A stretch of DNA of 51,282 nt from Reclinomonas americana ATCC 50394 (lineage: Eukaryota > Jakobida > Jakobea > Jakobida): contig PS015098.1 in assembly GCA_048213135.1 (NCBI GenBank), positions 123,965 to 175,246 on the forward strand, read 5' to 3'. This document shows positions 33,139 through 44,999 of this stretch, one piece after another; the stretch's first letter is position 1; each line of letters begins with the position of its first letter. The notes beneath the pieces are model-generated. The model was not told the origin of the DNA, made no database searches, and saw only the letters and a program-made list of their open reading frames with translations. The position numbers were made by a program, and so were the translations under genes.

Positions 33139-36100
33139 TGTCGTGGGGAGGCGACAATCTGCGCAACATGCCCGACAAGGAGCACTTGCCGGAGGTGCTG
33201 CCGATTGTGCAAAAGTCCACCGTCTTCAAGGTTTGTGCTAGCAGTGTCGCGAGATCTTCAGCAGAACGCAATTGGCTGACTGTGTGATGATCAGTACCGG
33301 TACGCGTGGAACACGTGCACCTTTGGCTACAGCTCCGTCTTCTGGTCGTGGAATCGGTGGGAGCGCGAGATCGACTGGATGGCCCTGCACGGTTCCGCTC
33401 GATTGCGTTGCCGTGCTGTTGTTGTTTCGCGTTTATGCTCACCGCCTTGTCGCAGGCATCAATTTCCCGCTGGCCCTGATCGGTCAGGAGTACGTGTGGC
33501 TGCAGGTTCGCTGACGCGCTGCTCCTTCGTGTCAACTGGCTGGTGTGTTTCTCACCTGTTGTGACACAAGGTGTGGGAGTCCCTCGGCCTCAACGCCACG
33601 GATGTTGTCTCCGAGTTTTACAGTGGCCCTGCATTCCTTCCATGGTTCGTGGAGGGGTTGATCGGGTTGCATGAGCGTTGTATGCACTCATTTGGCTCGC
33701 AGGCATCGCATGGGCAATCTGAACGGCTGGATGTCGCCGCTCACCGACAACTGGCTCACCGGTCAGCGTGATCTGCAGCTGAAGATCCTGCAGCGCTTCC
33801 GTGCGTTCGGCATGAAGCCGATCCTCGGCGGCTTTGCCGGTCACGTGCCGAAGAGTCTGTCGCTGAAGTACCCGCAAGCGAACATCACGCAGGTAACAGC
33901 AGGCTTCTGGAGTAATAGACGCATTCTATCTTTCCGCTGCCTTTGCCACTTTCGTGCCTTCCTCTCTTTCACTCACTCTGTGTGTACTGTAATCAGCTCC
34001 TCACTCTTGTTTTGCCATTCATCGAGTATCGTCTTCTGTCATCCATGATCGTCAATCTCTCCTGCATCTCTCTTCCTGCATATCTCTCACTCTGTCTCAC
34101 TCTCCTTCTCTGCATTCCTCTCACTCTTGTGACATCATCTTCTCCGCGTGTCTTCCTCTGCCCTCTCTCAGTCTCAGGCTCCTTCTGCCTCTCTCTCGCA
34201 CATCTGAGCATCTATTTCACTCTCTCCTCTCCTTTCTCCAATCAGCAGCTTCCTCTCCACGTGGTCTTCACTCGCTCTCTGCCTTCTCTCACACTCAGGT
34301 CTTTCTCAGCATATTGGCTTTGGCGCGTGATCTTCACTTTCTTGAACTCCTTGGTTTTGCTCTGCTGCTTCCTCTCCCGTCTCCCTTCTTCTCTCTTCTT
34401 CTCTTCTTCCTGTCCCCTCTCCCCTCCCTTCTCCTTCTCCCTTCTCATCCTCCCTTCCCCTTCCCTCCTCTCACGCAGCTGGCGGAATGGGCCGACTTTG
34501 AGGGCACCTACTTCCTCAGCCCCACCGATCCGCTCTTCCAGACCATTGGGCGCACATTCATTGCCAAGCAGACTGAGATCTTTGGCACCGATCACTATTA
34601 CTCGGCCGATCCCTTCAATGAGGTGCGTAGAGGATGAAAGAGAGATGCGGGGTACATGCTTTTTCTCATCGCCTCCTCAACAGCTGGAGCCAAGCAGCAA
34701 CGACCCGACGTACTTGCGCAACGTGGGCAGCTCGATCTACAACGCCATGGCGTCGTCGGATCCACAGGCCGTGTGGGTGATGCAGGCGTGGTACGTGGGG
34801 GGAGGCACTTGACCGATCATCCCTCCCGACTGCCGCTCACTTGCACCGTGACGCACAGGTTCCTGGAAAATGAGGCCGACTGGTGGCAGCCGCCGCAAGC
34901 AGAGGCGATTTTGACGAGCGTGGTGCGTTGCTCCTCCCTTCTCTCTCTCTCCCCCTCGCCGCCTTCAGATTCTTCTTCTTCTCATGCGCTCCTCCCGCAG
35001 CCTGGCGACAAGCTGCTCATGCTCGATCTGTGGTCCGAGGTGGCTCCAGTGTACACGACCACGAAGAATTTCTACGGCAAGCCGTTCATTTGGAACATGC
35101 TGCACAAGTTGCGCCATCGCACTCGCATCACTCCCTCTCCTCACCACTGATCTCAACGCACTCGACAGCTTTGGCGGCCGCTCCGGACTGTATGGACGCA
35201 TGAACCAAGTCAATGTTGGTCCCGCCACCGCCATTGGCACGCAAGAGAGTAATGTCGTTGGTATTGGCATGACACCGGAGGCGATTGAGACGAATCCGGT
35301 GCGTCGTATCCGATCTTTTCCGTGCCCGCTTGTTGTTGCTCATCATCTTCGGCAGGTCATGTACTCACTGCTCACCGATCACATCTGGCACTGGCGACCG
35401 TTCGATCTGGAGGACTGGGTCACCAAGTACCCGCTGCGTCGCTACGGCATCAACGACCTCAACCTGCAACTGGCCTGGCGCCTGCTGGCATCGTCGGCCT
35501 ACGATTGCCCCACTGGGCAGCAGGGCACGACGGACTCTATCGGTGCGCTGCTGGTCATTTTCCACTGCTGCTGCGAGGCTTCTCTCGTCCCTCACTCGAT
35601 GTTCACAGTCGCCTTCCGACCCTCCATCTCCATCACCGGCGCGACTCTTTACTACGACACATCGCTGGTCAGCGACGCCGCGCAGTTGTTGGTCGCTGCT
35701 CGTTCGCAGCTGGCCGGTCTGCCGACTTACGAGTTTGATGTGGTTTCGTGTGCGAGTCCGCCAGCCTCCGCTCGTCGCCTCGTACTCATGTCTCTTTCTC
35801 TGCGCAGGTTTCCGTCGGCGTTCAAGTGCTAAAGTGCGTTGACCAGCTCGATTATCCCTCACTCTGTTGTTGTTGGTCTCATTCACCTCTCCCCACGTAT
35901 CGCAGCAACCAGGCAGTCGTCGAATACCAGAACATGGTCAAGGCCGTCAACGCTGGCGACGGCAATCAGTTCTCGGTGGCCGCCGCCGAATTCCTCTCTC
36001 TTGTCGACGACATTGAATCGGTGCTGGCGAGCAACAGCTTCTTCTCACTCGACAACTGGTTTCGTCATCTTGCTCCCTCTCTCTCTTCTCTTACGTGCTC

Positions 36101-36596
36101 GTGCGTCAGTCCTCATTCCTTTTCGTCGCCACTTGTAGGTTGCTGAGTGCACGTCAGTGGGCCACAAACGCTGCTGAGCGTGTGCAGTACGAGCTGAACG
36201 CCCGCACGCAGCTGACGTTGTGGGGACCGTCGGACTCACCGCTGCACGACTACGCCTACAAGCTGTGGTCCGGTCTCGTCAGCGTTGCGTCACATGCTTG
36301 CACAACGTGGCAGCAGCTGTTGTTGTTTTTATTTGCTGACTGCCCGATGACAGACCTTTTATCGCCCGCGATGGGCGCTGTTCATCAGTCGCATGCAGCA
36401 AGCTCTGGATTCGCGCCAGCCGTTCGACGACAAGGCATTCACGCGCGACGTCGAGGCCCTCGAGTTGGCATGGACGAAGCGATTGAGTGCCAACGAGATG
36501 CCGCGCGTTGTCGATAACGCGAGTGAGGACAGCTTGTCGTCGCGCAAGTCGGCTGCCGATGTGCTGCACAAGATTTTCACCGCCCGCTCTCTGTAG
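33139..36596 (+). CDS. NAGLU: Alpha-N-acetylglucosaminidase, GH89 (5' end missing)
   Basis: Sixteen exons: 33139-33230, 33295-33391, 33456-33505, 33571-33644, 33703-33892, 34479-34622, 34684-34790, 34859-34922, 35001-35107, 35169-35298, 35356-35542, 35609-35742, 35808-35833, 35906-36058, 36139-36283 and 36354-36596. About 647 residues are visible. Family landmarks are [49 protein letters not shown] (acid/base Glu in FNE), [21 protein letters not shown] (candidate second catalytic Glu), RRYGI and RTQLTLWGP. The enzyme removes terminal alpha-GlcNAc from glycans such as heparan sulfate, normally in lysosomes. The first visible exon starts in phase 1, inside the VSWGG segment. The signal peptide and roughly 100 N-terminal residues are absent from the assembled sequence. 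Eight introns are 58-80 bp long and use GTT-type donors. Confidence 0.97.
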
Positions 36597-36756
36597 TGTG
36601 CGTGTTGCGCGTGGGGGGAGAGTGAAGCGCGCGTCTCGATCATACATTCATGTCTTTTGAGGGCAAACACTCGAAAAGCAACGCGGAAAAAACAAAAGGC
36701 ATCACCAACAGCAACAACAACAAAACACATTCAGGAAACAGCAGACACGCGCGCGC

Positions 36757-39700
36757 TCACAGGAATTCCGTCCTGCGCAGGCTCATGAACTGCACCAGCA
36801 GCCACACAATGATTGCAAACAAGGGGATTACGGTGGCCCACTGGCCAAATACGTTCTGCCGCCGAACGAGCGCGCGCATCTGTCGGTTTTCTGCCTCGTA
36901 GGCCTCCACCAGTGACAAGAGCGAGGCAGCGGCCTCCTCGCGACGTGCCAGTGCTGTCTCGATTTTGCTCAGCAGTGCCGGTGGCACCGTGGACAACTGC
37001 TCCACCTCCTTTCCAACAACATTGTCCTCCACCTGTGCGCAAAAAAACAAGTGAGATTACAACAAAGCTGTGTGGGAGACATGGATGGAGAGACCTCGGT
37101 GGTGAGCGGCACAATGGCGGTGGCTGTCGACGGCCCAGCCGTGGGTGTGGTGACAAAAGTGAGCTTTGTCGGTCGCGGCACCGAGGCCACCACCACCGGG
37201 GCGGCGCGCTTCGCCTGCGATGTGTTGGGCTTGAGTGCCGACGCCAAGGGCGGAGTAAACGTGTCGTCGTGGCACATGGAGGAGATCATGTCACGCGGCG
37301 AATTGAAAACGGTCGACTTGTTGATGCCAGACACTGAGGTTCCGACCACCACCACATCCTCATCGTCTTCGTCGTCGTCATCGGCCTCCTTGGCAAAGTA
37401 CACGCAGTCGTCCTCCACCGAGGCGGCCACTCGAGCCACCACGTCAGTGTGCGGCACCGGCACCACGATTTCCTTCTCCACCTCGCCATCCTCGTCCACA
37501 GCGACGTCATCCAAGTTGTGCAAGGCCGTTGTGTCGCTCAGGCTGCTGTTCGTGCACTGCGAAATCGCCGTGACATTCGGCAGCCCGTACGCAAACGCGC
37601 GGGCGGCACTGCCGGTGCGCGCCGAGGCCACCAACGTGGAGTCGGGAGATGGCGACAGGGCGGCCAGCGACATGCCGGACTTGCCGGGGGTGACCGACAC
37701 CACAGTGAATGACGACGACGAGGCGGATGGCGATATGACCGAGTCATGCGTGGTGGTTTCTGTGGCGCTTGCGGGTGAGCAGAGGGTTGACGTCAAGAGG
37801 AGAGACATCAAGACACACAAACCGTCAGCAGCAATGGTAACCAGCGTCGAGTTGCCTTCGTCCTCGGGCGCTGTACGAGGAAAGGAATTTGGTCGATGGA
37901 GCACAGACACGCTCTTCCGCTCAGCACACTCACCGTCGTCGCGCGGCGCAGTCAGTTCCTGCCATCCGCGAGTGAGATTGGGAGACGGGGCAGGGGCGAG
38001 TGGCGGCGGCACTCCATCCATGGATGATCCCACAGGCACCCCGCCGCCTGCGGCAAACGACGAAGGTGGTGGCGGTGCAGGCGAGCTAATGTGCAACGAT
38101 CCGTTGGGTGACTGCCACATGCGATCGAGTACGCCCTCCAGGCGGCGAATGGTGGCACCCGGTGTCTCGCAGGCGGCGAGGCTGGTGCTGAGAGGCTATA
38201 TTTGTAAAGTGTGAGACGCGACCGGCCGGGCGATAAATGATGATGACGAAGAGCAGTGTGTGCATCTCACCCCTGCAACAGCGGCGGCGGTGGCGGGTGT
38301 CGGCGGTGCGGCGGCAGCCGGAGACGGGCTGCTGGCCACGTGCGCCTTTTTCGGCACGGCGACTTCGGGAGTTGCCTTGAGCGGTGTGTTGCGAGCGACC
38401 TTTTGCTTTTGGCGACGCGATGCCGACGACGCGGGTGTCTTGTTGAGGCTGTTGTCGGTCATGGGGGACAGCGGGGTGCGAGTGACGGCCGAGAGGTTGG
38501 CGCTGCGCGTCTCGCGGAGGGGGGAGGGGGTTTCGATGCCCTGATTGAGGGGAAGGAGAAGGGGGGAGTGAGGGAAAGGGGTGTGTGGAGGAAGGGGATA
38601 GGGGAAGGGTTTGAGGGGAAGGGGGTGAGGGGGAAGAGACAGAGGCACTGTACGAGCAAAAAAAAACAGAGAGAAGCAGAGACGGAATCAGAGAGAGGGA
38701 ACGAGAGCCTGAAGCGCAGCACGAGCCAGGAAGAGTAGAGAGGAGCAGAGACGGTATCAGACAGAGGGAAGGGGAGCCAGAGAGAAGCAGAGACGGAATC
38801 AGAGAGAGGGAAGGGAGACGAGGTGCACGTACCGCAAAGAACAGAGAGAAGCAGAGAGGGGTGAGGGGAAGGGGGATAGGAGGAAGGAGCGGGGAAGAAG
38901 GGAGGGGGGAAGGGAGAAGGAGAACGGGAAACACGGGTTCGGTGAGAGGAGAGGAACGGTCCATGAGCGATGAAACATCGCGAAGACAAGAGAGGGCGAA
39001 CAGAGTCGACTGCCATGAGATGGCGACACAGGTTACTGCAGCATGATTAAGGGTCTCAAGTGCGTGAGAGTAGAGACGTCGGCGAACCGAGACCGCATCA
39101 TTGGAGAAAGCAGAACGAGAACACAGGAGAGCCATGATAAACGACAAGTGTGCTTGGTAGAGAACGAAGCCATCAACAATACGGATCGCAGGAGGAGAGA
39201 ACTGAACAAGGAAGGCGATGAGCACGACAGATCGCGTTGCGAAAGAAGGAAGGGTGCTTGTGAGAGAACCGAGTCGATAACTTGGAGAACGCAGATCGCA
39301 ATGGATCGCAAAGGAGAGAGGCGTAACGTGCGGGAGTAGAGCTGCACAGAGAGAACAACCCGTAAAGAAGAGATGACTTGAGTGGCGAGAAGAAGAAGAA
39401 CAGAGGCGATCAGCTTGAGAGACTGCGACTCAGCTCAACGCAGAAGGAAAGAGTACTGAAGAAGGCGAATGTCACTGCGAAAGATGGAACCTCACAAGGC
39501 ACAAGAGTGAAAGCAGCGTTGAAGATCAGTGCCCTCTCAACGCCCTCCTCGGCAATGACGAGAGGCTGGTACACAAGAGACCGTACAAACGTGGCTGCAG
39601 AGTGCGTCACACACACGCACACACCTGGCGATTGCTCATTCGAACGTGCACAAGAACAGGAACAACAATTCAACAACAAAACGTGCTGTCTCCCACTCCC

Positions 39701-40068
39701 ACTCTTCCCTTTCGCTCGCGCACGTGCACTTGTCCGCTCCACTCTTCTCCGCACGCAACTCTCATGGCCTCCTCCTCCTCCTCCGCCACCTTTCTCCGCT
39801 CCAAATCCCGTTGCAACGGCGTCTTACCACCCTGCAGTCCCGTAATCACACGCTCCGCCTCGCGCCCACCCACCGGAGGCTCCAGCGCACGAATCGCAGT
39901 CGCAGCAGGCTGACGCGGAGTGCGCATCACCATGGCCGCCCCGACGACCACTGGCGACTCAATCGTGTTCTCCTGAAACGAAAAGTTGTTGCGTGCAGGC
40001 GACGTGCGCGACGGCGACTTGTGCATGCCGCGACTGAATCGCCCAGGCTTCACTGTGGCGCTGTACAT
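36757..40068 (-). CDS. Ser/Pro-rich protein with a C-terminal tail anchor
   Basis: Exons are 40068-39760, 38540-38271, 38195-37934, 37870-37819, 37767-37095 and 37032-36757, giving 613 residues with consistent phases. It starts MYSATVKPGRFSRGMHKSPS. Most of the protein is disordered, with many SP/TP pairs (RTPLSPMTD, NTPLKATPE, SPSPDS) that could be proline-directed kinase sites, and an acidic patch EADDDDEDDEDVVVV. The C-terminal 90 residues form a helix (LLSKIETALARREEAAASLL, EAYEAENRQMRAL) then a membrane segment, WATVIPLFAIIVWLLVQFM, ending SLRRTEFL. That is the layout of a tail-anchored protein facing the cytosol or nucleoplasm. The link from exon 1 to exon 2 across a 1.2-kb intron is supported only by phase. 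The family is not recognised. Confidence 0.75.
38641..38830 (-). repeat. Short tandem repeat in intron 1 of the tail-anchored protein gene
   Basis: GAGCAGAGACGG(A/T)ATCAGA and GAGGGAA recur about every 60 bp between 38669 and 38820. The rest of the intron is purine-rich on the plus strand. Confidence 0.5.
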
Positions 40069-40218
40069 TGCAGATGGGAGAGAAAGTCTTTTCTCGCGCA
40101 ATGCCACAAAACCTGTGTAACGTTCGCGAAATGGCGGAAGTCAAATTGCAGATCATCGACGACAACAATGGGGAAGGTGGACGTCTGAGGCCTTGGGGAA
40201 GATGCTGACTTGGTCTAA

Positions 40219-40284
<66 letters not shown>

Positions 40285-41063
40285 GTGTGACGACGAACGA
40301 ACCGCGTCGTCGTACGTCCGTGGTACGACTACCACGCGTCGTCGTCCCTCTACTCTACCTCCTACCCTTACCCACCCTCCGTCCCGCCGNNNNNNNNNNN
40401 NNNNNNNNNNNNNNNNNNNNNNNNNNNNNNNNNNNNNNNNNNNNNNNNNNNNNNNNNNNNNNNNNNNNNNNNNNNNNNNNNNNNNNNNNNNNNNNNNNNN
40501 NNNNNNNNNNNNNNNNNNNNNNNNNNNNNNNNNNNNNNNNNNNNNNNNNNNNNNNNNNNNNNNNNNNNNNNNNNNNNNNNNNNNNNNNNNNNNNNNNNNN
40601 NNNNNNNNNNNNNNNNNNNNNNNNNNNNNNNNNNNNNNNNNNNNNNNNNNNNNNNNNNNNNNNNNNNNNNNNNNNNNNNNNNNNNNNNNNNNNNNNNNNN
40701 NNNNNNNNNNNNNNNNNNNNNNNNNNNNNNNNNNNNNNNNNNNNNNNNNNNNNNNNNNNNNNNNNNNNNNNNNNNNNNNNNNNNNNNNNNNNNNNNNNNN
40801 NNNNNNNNNNNNNNNNNNNNNNNNNNNNNNNNNNNNNNNNNNNNNNNNNNNNNNNNNNNNNNNNNNNNNNNNNNNNNNNNNNNNNNNNNNNNNNNNNNNN
40901 NNNNNNNNNNNNNNNNNNNNNNNNNNNNNNNNNNNNNNNNNNNNNNNNNNNNNNNNNNNNNNNNNNNNNNNNNNNNNNNNNNNNNNNNNNNNNNNNNNNN
41001 NNNNNNNNNNNNNNNNNNNNNNNNNNNNNNNCCTCTAACCTCGTTTCGTCGTGCGTCTCTGCG

Positions 41064-41103
<40 letters not shown>

Positions 41104-41112
41104 GTGTGTGTG

Positions 41113-41175
<63 letters not shown>

Positions 41176-41186
41176 GTTGTGCACAG
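40069..41186. repeat. Spacer with two (GT)n runs and a 642-N gap (40390-41031)
   Basis: GT runs lie at 40222-40283 and 41067-41174. Between the first run and the gap the sequence becomes a low-complexity walk of CGT/CGA triplets. Promoters of the flanking divergent genes and the 5' exons of the next plus-strand gene must be here or in the gap. Confidence 0.8.
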
Positions 41187-41744
41187 AAACCGCGCTCGAG
41201 TCCTGGTCGATCACCAGCTGGTCCCTCATCATCACCTTCACCCCATCCCGCGCAGTCTGCGGCAGCCGCAGCGGGGCCTACCAGTCCGCTGGCTGCGCAG
41301 ATGCATGTGATTGAAGTACGTGTGCACACAGTCACACAACACTTGTCTCTCTCTGCTGTCTCTCATTCGCCCCCCCCCCCCTCCTCACACACTCTCTCTT
41401 GTCCGTCTCTCTCTCGCGCGCTCTCGCTCTCTCTCTCATTCATTCTCCCATCGACACGTCAACTGACACACGAGATGCGCACAGGAGAAGCAAGCAGAGC
41501 TGAGGCGGGTTGTGCAAAGCCTCAGTGACAAGCTGCACGACGACAGTTCAACGATCGTTGTCTCGGTGTGCTTGCGTTTCTCGCTTAATTGTGTGTTTGT
41601 GTGAATGTGCATCTGACAACTCTCGCGCAGTCGTCGAGTGGCGCGCTTCTTGTCAACACGTTGCTCGGCGTCATCATCATTCTCCTGTTGTGTATGATAT
41701 TCTTGTGGAAGCATGTCAATGGTCCGGCGTGGTTCTTGCCGTGA
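41187..41744 (+). CDS. Tail-anchored coiled-coil protein, 3' end (5' exons in gap)
   Basis: Visible exons are 41187-41315, 41485-41565 and 41631-41744, all in phase 0. The sequence begins with a Ser/Pro/Ala-rich linker, followed by a helix, EKQAELRRVVQSLSDKLHDD. It ends with a hydrophobic anchor, LLGVIIILLLCMIFLWKHV, and a short luminal end, NGPAWFLP. The order linker, coiled coil, C-terminal anchor is compatible with a VAP-like or SNARE-like ER/Golgi protein, but no diagnostic domain is visible because upstream exons fall in the gap at 40390-41031. The first visible exon follows a GTGCACAG acceptor right after a long GT repeat. Confidence 0.6.
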
Positions 41745-42155
41745 GCCGGGGGGAGGTTGGTGACGGGAGTGAGAGAAATGAAAATGTGAGGTGGTGTCGG
41801 AGAGGCGCAGGTGAGGTGCAGGGAATGGAGGACGCGGATTCTTGTAGGCGACAGGGAGGACGAGAGAGGGAGAGCGCAAGAGGCTTGAAGCAGCGCACAG
41901 GAGGATTGAAGAGCAAGAAGGGAGAGAAAGGGCGATTGCATGAGAGGTCAGAGGCGGAGCCGTGACTGAGGACGCAAAACAGAAGAGAGAGGGGAGAGAG
42001 AGAGAGAGAAAGAGGGAGGACGAGAGAGGGGGAGTGCAAGGGGCTTGAAGCAGCGCATAGGAGGATTGAAGAGCTTGGCAGGCAGAGAGAAAGAGGGAAG
42101 AGAAAGGACGATTGCATGAGAGGTCAGAGACAGGGCTGCAGCTCAAGAGGTGAAC

Positions 42156-42203
<48 letters not shown>

Positions 42204-43308
42204 NNNNNNNNNNNNNNNNNNNNNNNNNNNNNNNNNNNNNNNNNNNNNNNNNNNNNNNNNNNNNNNNNNNNNNNNNNNNNNNNNNNNNNNNNNNNNNNNN
42301 NNNNNNNNNNNNNNNNNNNNNNNNNNNNNNNNNNNNNNNNNNNNNNNNNNNNNNNNNNNNNNNNNNNNNNNNNNNNNNNNNNNNNNNNNNNNNNNNNNNN
42401 NNNNNNNNNNNNNNNNNNNNNNNNNNNNNNNNNNNNNNNNNNNNNNNNNNNNNNNNNNNNNNNNNNNNNNNNNNNNNNNNNNNNNNNNNNNNNNNNNNNN
42501 NNNNNNNNNNNNNNNNNNNNNNNNNNNNNNNNNNNNNNNNNNNNNNNNNNNNNNNNNNNNNNNNNNNNNNNNNNNNNNNNNNNNNNNNNNNNNNNNNNNN
42601 NNNNNNNNNNNNNNNNNNNNNNNNNNNNNGAGAGAGAGAGAGAGAGAGAGGGAGACAGGGCTGAAGCTCAGGAAGGCGGGAGAGAGAGAAAGGAGGCAAG
42701 AGACTCGGAAGTGTCAGCGACAGAGTACAAGTGAGAAATACTGGGCGATTGCATGAGGCGGATACAATGCTGCAGGTGACGAGGCGAAGACGTAAAAAAG
42801 AAAGAAGGAAAGAGAGAGAATGGAGTCAAGGGATACAGAAGTGTCAGCGACAGAGTGCAAGTGAGAAATACTGGGCGATTGCATGAGGCGTGATATAATG
42901 CTGCAGGTGACGAGGCGAAGACAGAAAAAAGAATGAGAGAGAGAGAAACAGGCTGAGCGATGTAGGCACGAGATGCTGGAGGAAATACAGAGAGGCGAGA
43001 CGGAGCCGATGCTGAACAGGCGATACAGGCATAACACGGCACAGCTCCAAGCAGAGAGGACAGAGAGAGAAATAAAGGGGGGCGGAAGGGTGAGGAAGAA
43101 AAAGAAAGCAGTCGAAGCAGGAAGGCATCATGAGGGAAGTAACACAGGCGAGAGACTGAGCGATTGGAAGCTCAGGAGCCGAAAACACGCAAACAGCAAA
43201 GCTTGGCAGGCAGAAGCAGCAAGTGCAATCCAAGTTCCTCTTGCCAGGAAGTCCGGCGACAACTCTGTCGCGATTGAGGGGATTCATGCTCTCATGTTGC
43301 TTACGCAC
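41745..43308. repeat. Repeat-rich stretch without clear genes, including a 426-N gap (42204-42629)
   Basis: Two diverged copies of a segment of about 150 bp containing GGCTTGAAGCAGCGCA(T/C)AGGAGGATTGAAGAG and GATTGCATGAGAGGTCAGAG lie at about 41860-41966 and 42013-42130. Two near-identical copies containing GTGTCAGCGACAGAGT and GCTGCAGGTGACGAGGCGAAGAC lie at about 42713-42810 and 42840-42925. GA runs flank the gap. The translations look non-coding. Confidence 0.6.
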
Positions 43309-43464
43309 TTCTGTGCGAGTGACTGCGTACGTCGCAAGTGCCTCCCTGCGCGACGGAGAATGTCTTTGATGAGACGACATCAAACATCGTGTTCGCTCTC
43401 GGATCAATGACAAATCGACAGCGGCGGTCTGCATCAGCTCCATAGCACCGTGGATTCCACGCAC
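43309..43464 (-). CDS. Possible isolated exon of an unidentified gene
   Basis: A phase-0 exon of 52 codons sits between a plausible acceptor (CTGATCAG, before 43464) and donor (GAA|GTGCGT, after 43309). It reads VRGIHGAMELMQTAAVDLSL, IRERTRCLMSS, then RREALATYAVTRTE, with a protein-like composition. A short upstream exon could read VIKPDPLCKHS near 43533-43498. I cannot find the start or the 3' end, and I do not recognise it. Confidence 0.3.
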
Positions 43465-43660
43465 CTGATCAGCTGGCGAAGAGCAGTGCAAAGACACACT
43501 GTGCTTGCAAAGAGGGTCCGGTTTGATGACATCTGTTCAGATTTCCCAACCGCTTCCCTCTCATTCCCCTCTCCTCTCCTCTGCCTCTCCCCACCCCTCC
43601 TCTCCCTCTCCACCTACACAGTCAAACATCTGTACATTTCTTAAAAAAACACAGCACGCT

Positions 43661-44028
43661 TTAACACATCAATCTCCTCCGCGTCGCCGCATCAATGCTC
43701 ATCAGCGGGCATCCACCCGACCTCCGCATCTGCACATTGGCAGAGGGCGCATCTTGTTGCATCGCCTTTTCTTCGTGTTTCCTGCTCTCTGCCTCTGATG
43801 CAGGCGCGGCAGTGTTGCTGCTGTTCCACCACACACACAGACGCGCCCATGCGTCCATGGCGTAGGCCGCCACTCGTCGCCAGCCAATGAGTACAAGCAG
43901 TGCGGCCATGGAGAACAAGAGGATCTGCAACATGGAAGGAGAAGGGGGAGTGAGTGGAAAACAGCAGCAGTGTGACCGTTGCAAAGTTGTGCGCTCTCAA
44001 TCACCTTGAACGGGCAAGCGGTGACCAT
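43661..44028 (-). CDS. Small single-pass membrane protein, 95 residues
   Basis: Exons are 44028-44005 (MVTACPFK) and 43924-43661, joined in phase 0 across an 80-bp intron. The second exon opens directly with a membrane segment, ILLFSMAALLVLIGW, followed by positive residues and a Trp-rich juxtamembrane piece, WARLCVWWN. A polar tail follows (SRKHEEKAMQQDAP) and ends RRRLMC. The short N-terminus and following positive charges suggest a signal-anchor with a cytosolic C-terminus. The start was chosen because it is the first in-phase ATG and lies 263 bp from a divergent start. The family is not recognised. Confidence 0.65.
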
Positions 44029-44291
44029 TGTTGTTGTGTTGTTGTGTTGTTGATGAGAGGGAAAGGAGTGGAGGTTGTCTTGGCTCGAGAGAGTGTGTTG
44101 GAAATGTGGTGGGTGGACTTGTGGATTTTTGTCGCCTTTTGTGCGCAATCGATCCGCGATGATGATCGGTTGTGCGCTGCAAATTTGCGGTGTTCGGATC
44201 ATCAAAATCGCGACGCGCGACGTCGTGATGTCGGACACCAACCTACAGCACGCCGGCTCTCTCTCTCTCTGCTTCTGCATGCAGAGGGGCG

Positions 44292-44733
44292 ATGGTGATG
44301 CTCAAGAGTGCGGGCACGCGCAGAGTGCCAGCAGTCGCGCGCGATATCGATTTTATTGCAGCCGAACAATTTCGAAAGGTGCTTCGAAATGCTTCCGGAT
44401 CCCGTCCTGGTCGTTGCCCAAGTGAGCCACTCGCACCCCAGGTTTCCGCACCGGCTTCTTCCTTGCGGCAAGCAGAATAAGAGTGTGTTGGAGTTGGATT
44501 GGCAAATATCGAAATATTAATCTCAATGTGACGTCGTGTGCAGAGCGACGCAGACCATCAACAACAGTAATGCAGCAAGCACCCAAGTGCAACACTACTC
44601 TCGGTGTCTTCAAGAGTTGTTCTGGAAAGTCACAAGGCTGACGGAAAAATCGATCGCGACGTTGACATGCGTCCCTCATGATCACTCCTTCTTCACTGCA
44701 GCTGGCACGCAAGCGATGAGCGTCAACGAGTGA
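44292..44733 (+). CDS. Putative small protein, 90 residues, with an ATG-only first exon
   Basis: Exons are 44292-44294 (ATG, donor GTGATG), 44362-44441 (acceptor TTTTATTGCAG, donor GTTTCC) and 44544-44733. Phases agree and give MPNNFERCFEMLPDPVLVVA, then QVSHSHPRATQTINNSN, then a helix with HYSRCLQELFWKVTRLTEKS and the end AMSVNE. The acceptor of the second exon is strong. The ATG-only first exon is inferred from phase, and a different 5' end is possible. A short helical protein such as a small complex subunit would fit, but I cannot name it. Confidence 0.45.
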
Positions 44734-44999
44734 TCGCACTCACAGTTGGCACTGTCATACTCATCCACTGACTACTCATTCGCTCCCAACATCCCCGCAC
44801 CGCACCTCCACTCTGCTTCTCCATCTCTCACTCTCCCTCTCTCCATCAAACACCCTCACTCACAGTTGGCACTCTCTCACTCATCAACTCACTACTCATT
44901 CACGCAAGCTCCACTCGAAGTTGCTCAAGGAGGTTGCATGTTTTGAGTGTGTTTCAAAGTTTACACAATCTCTCACCCTCCTTTGACCACGTGCAGTCC

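Noticed and set aside
40222-41174. Cys/Val-repeat frames over GT runs
   Set aside because: They are microsatellite translations with no gene signal.
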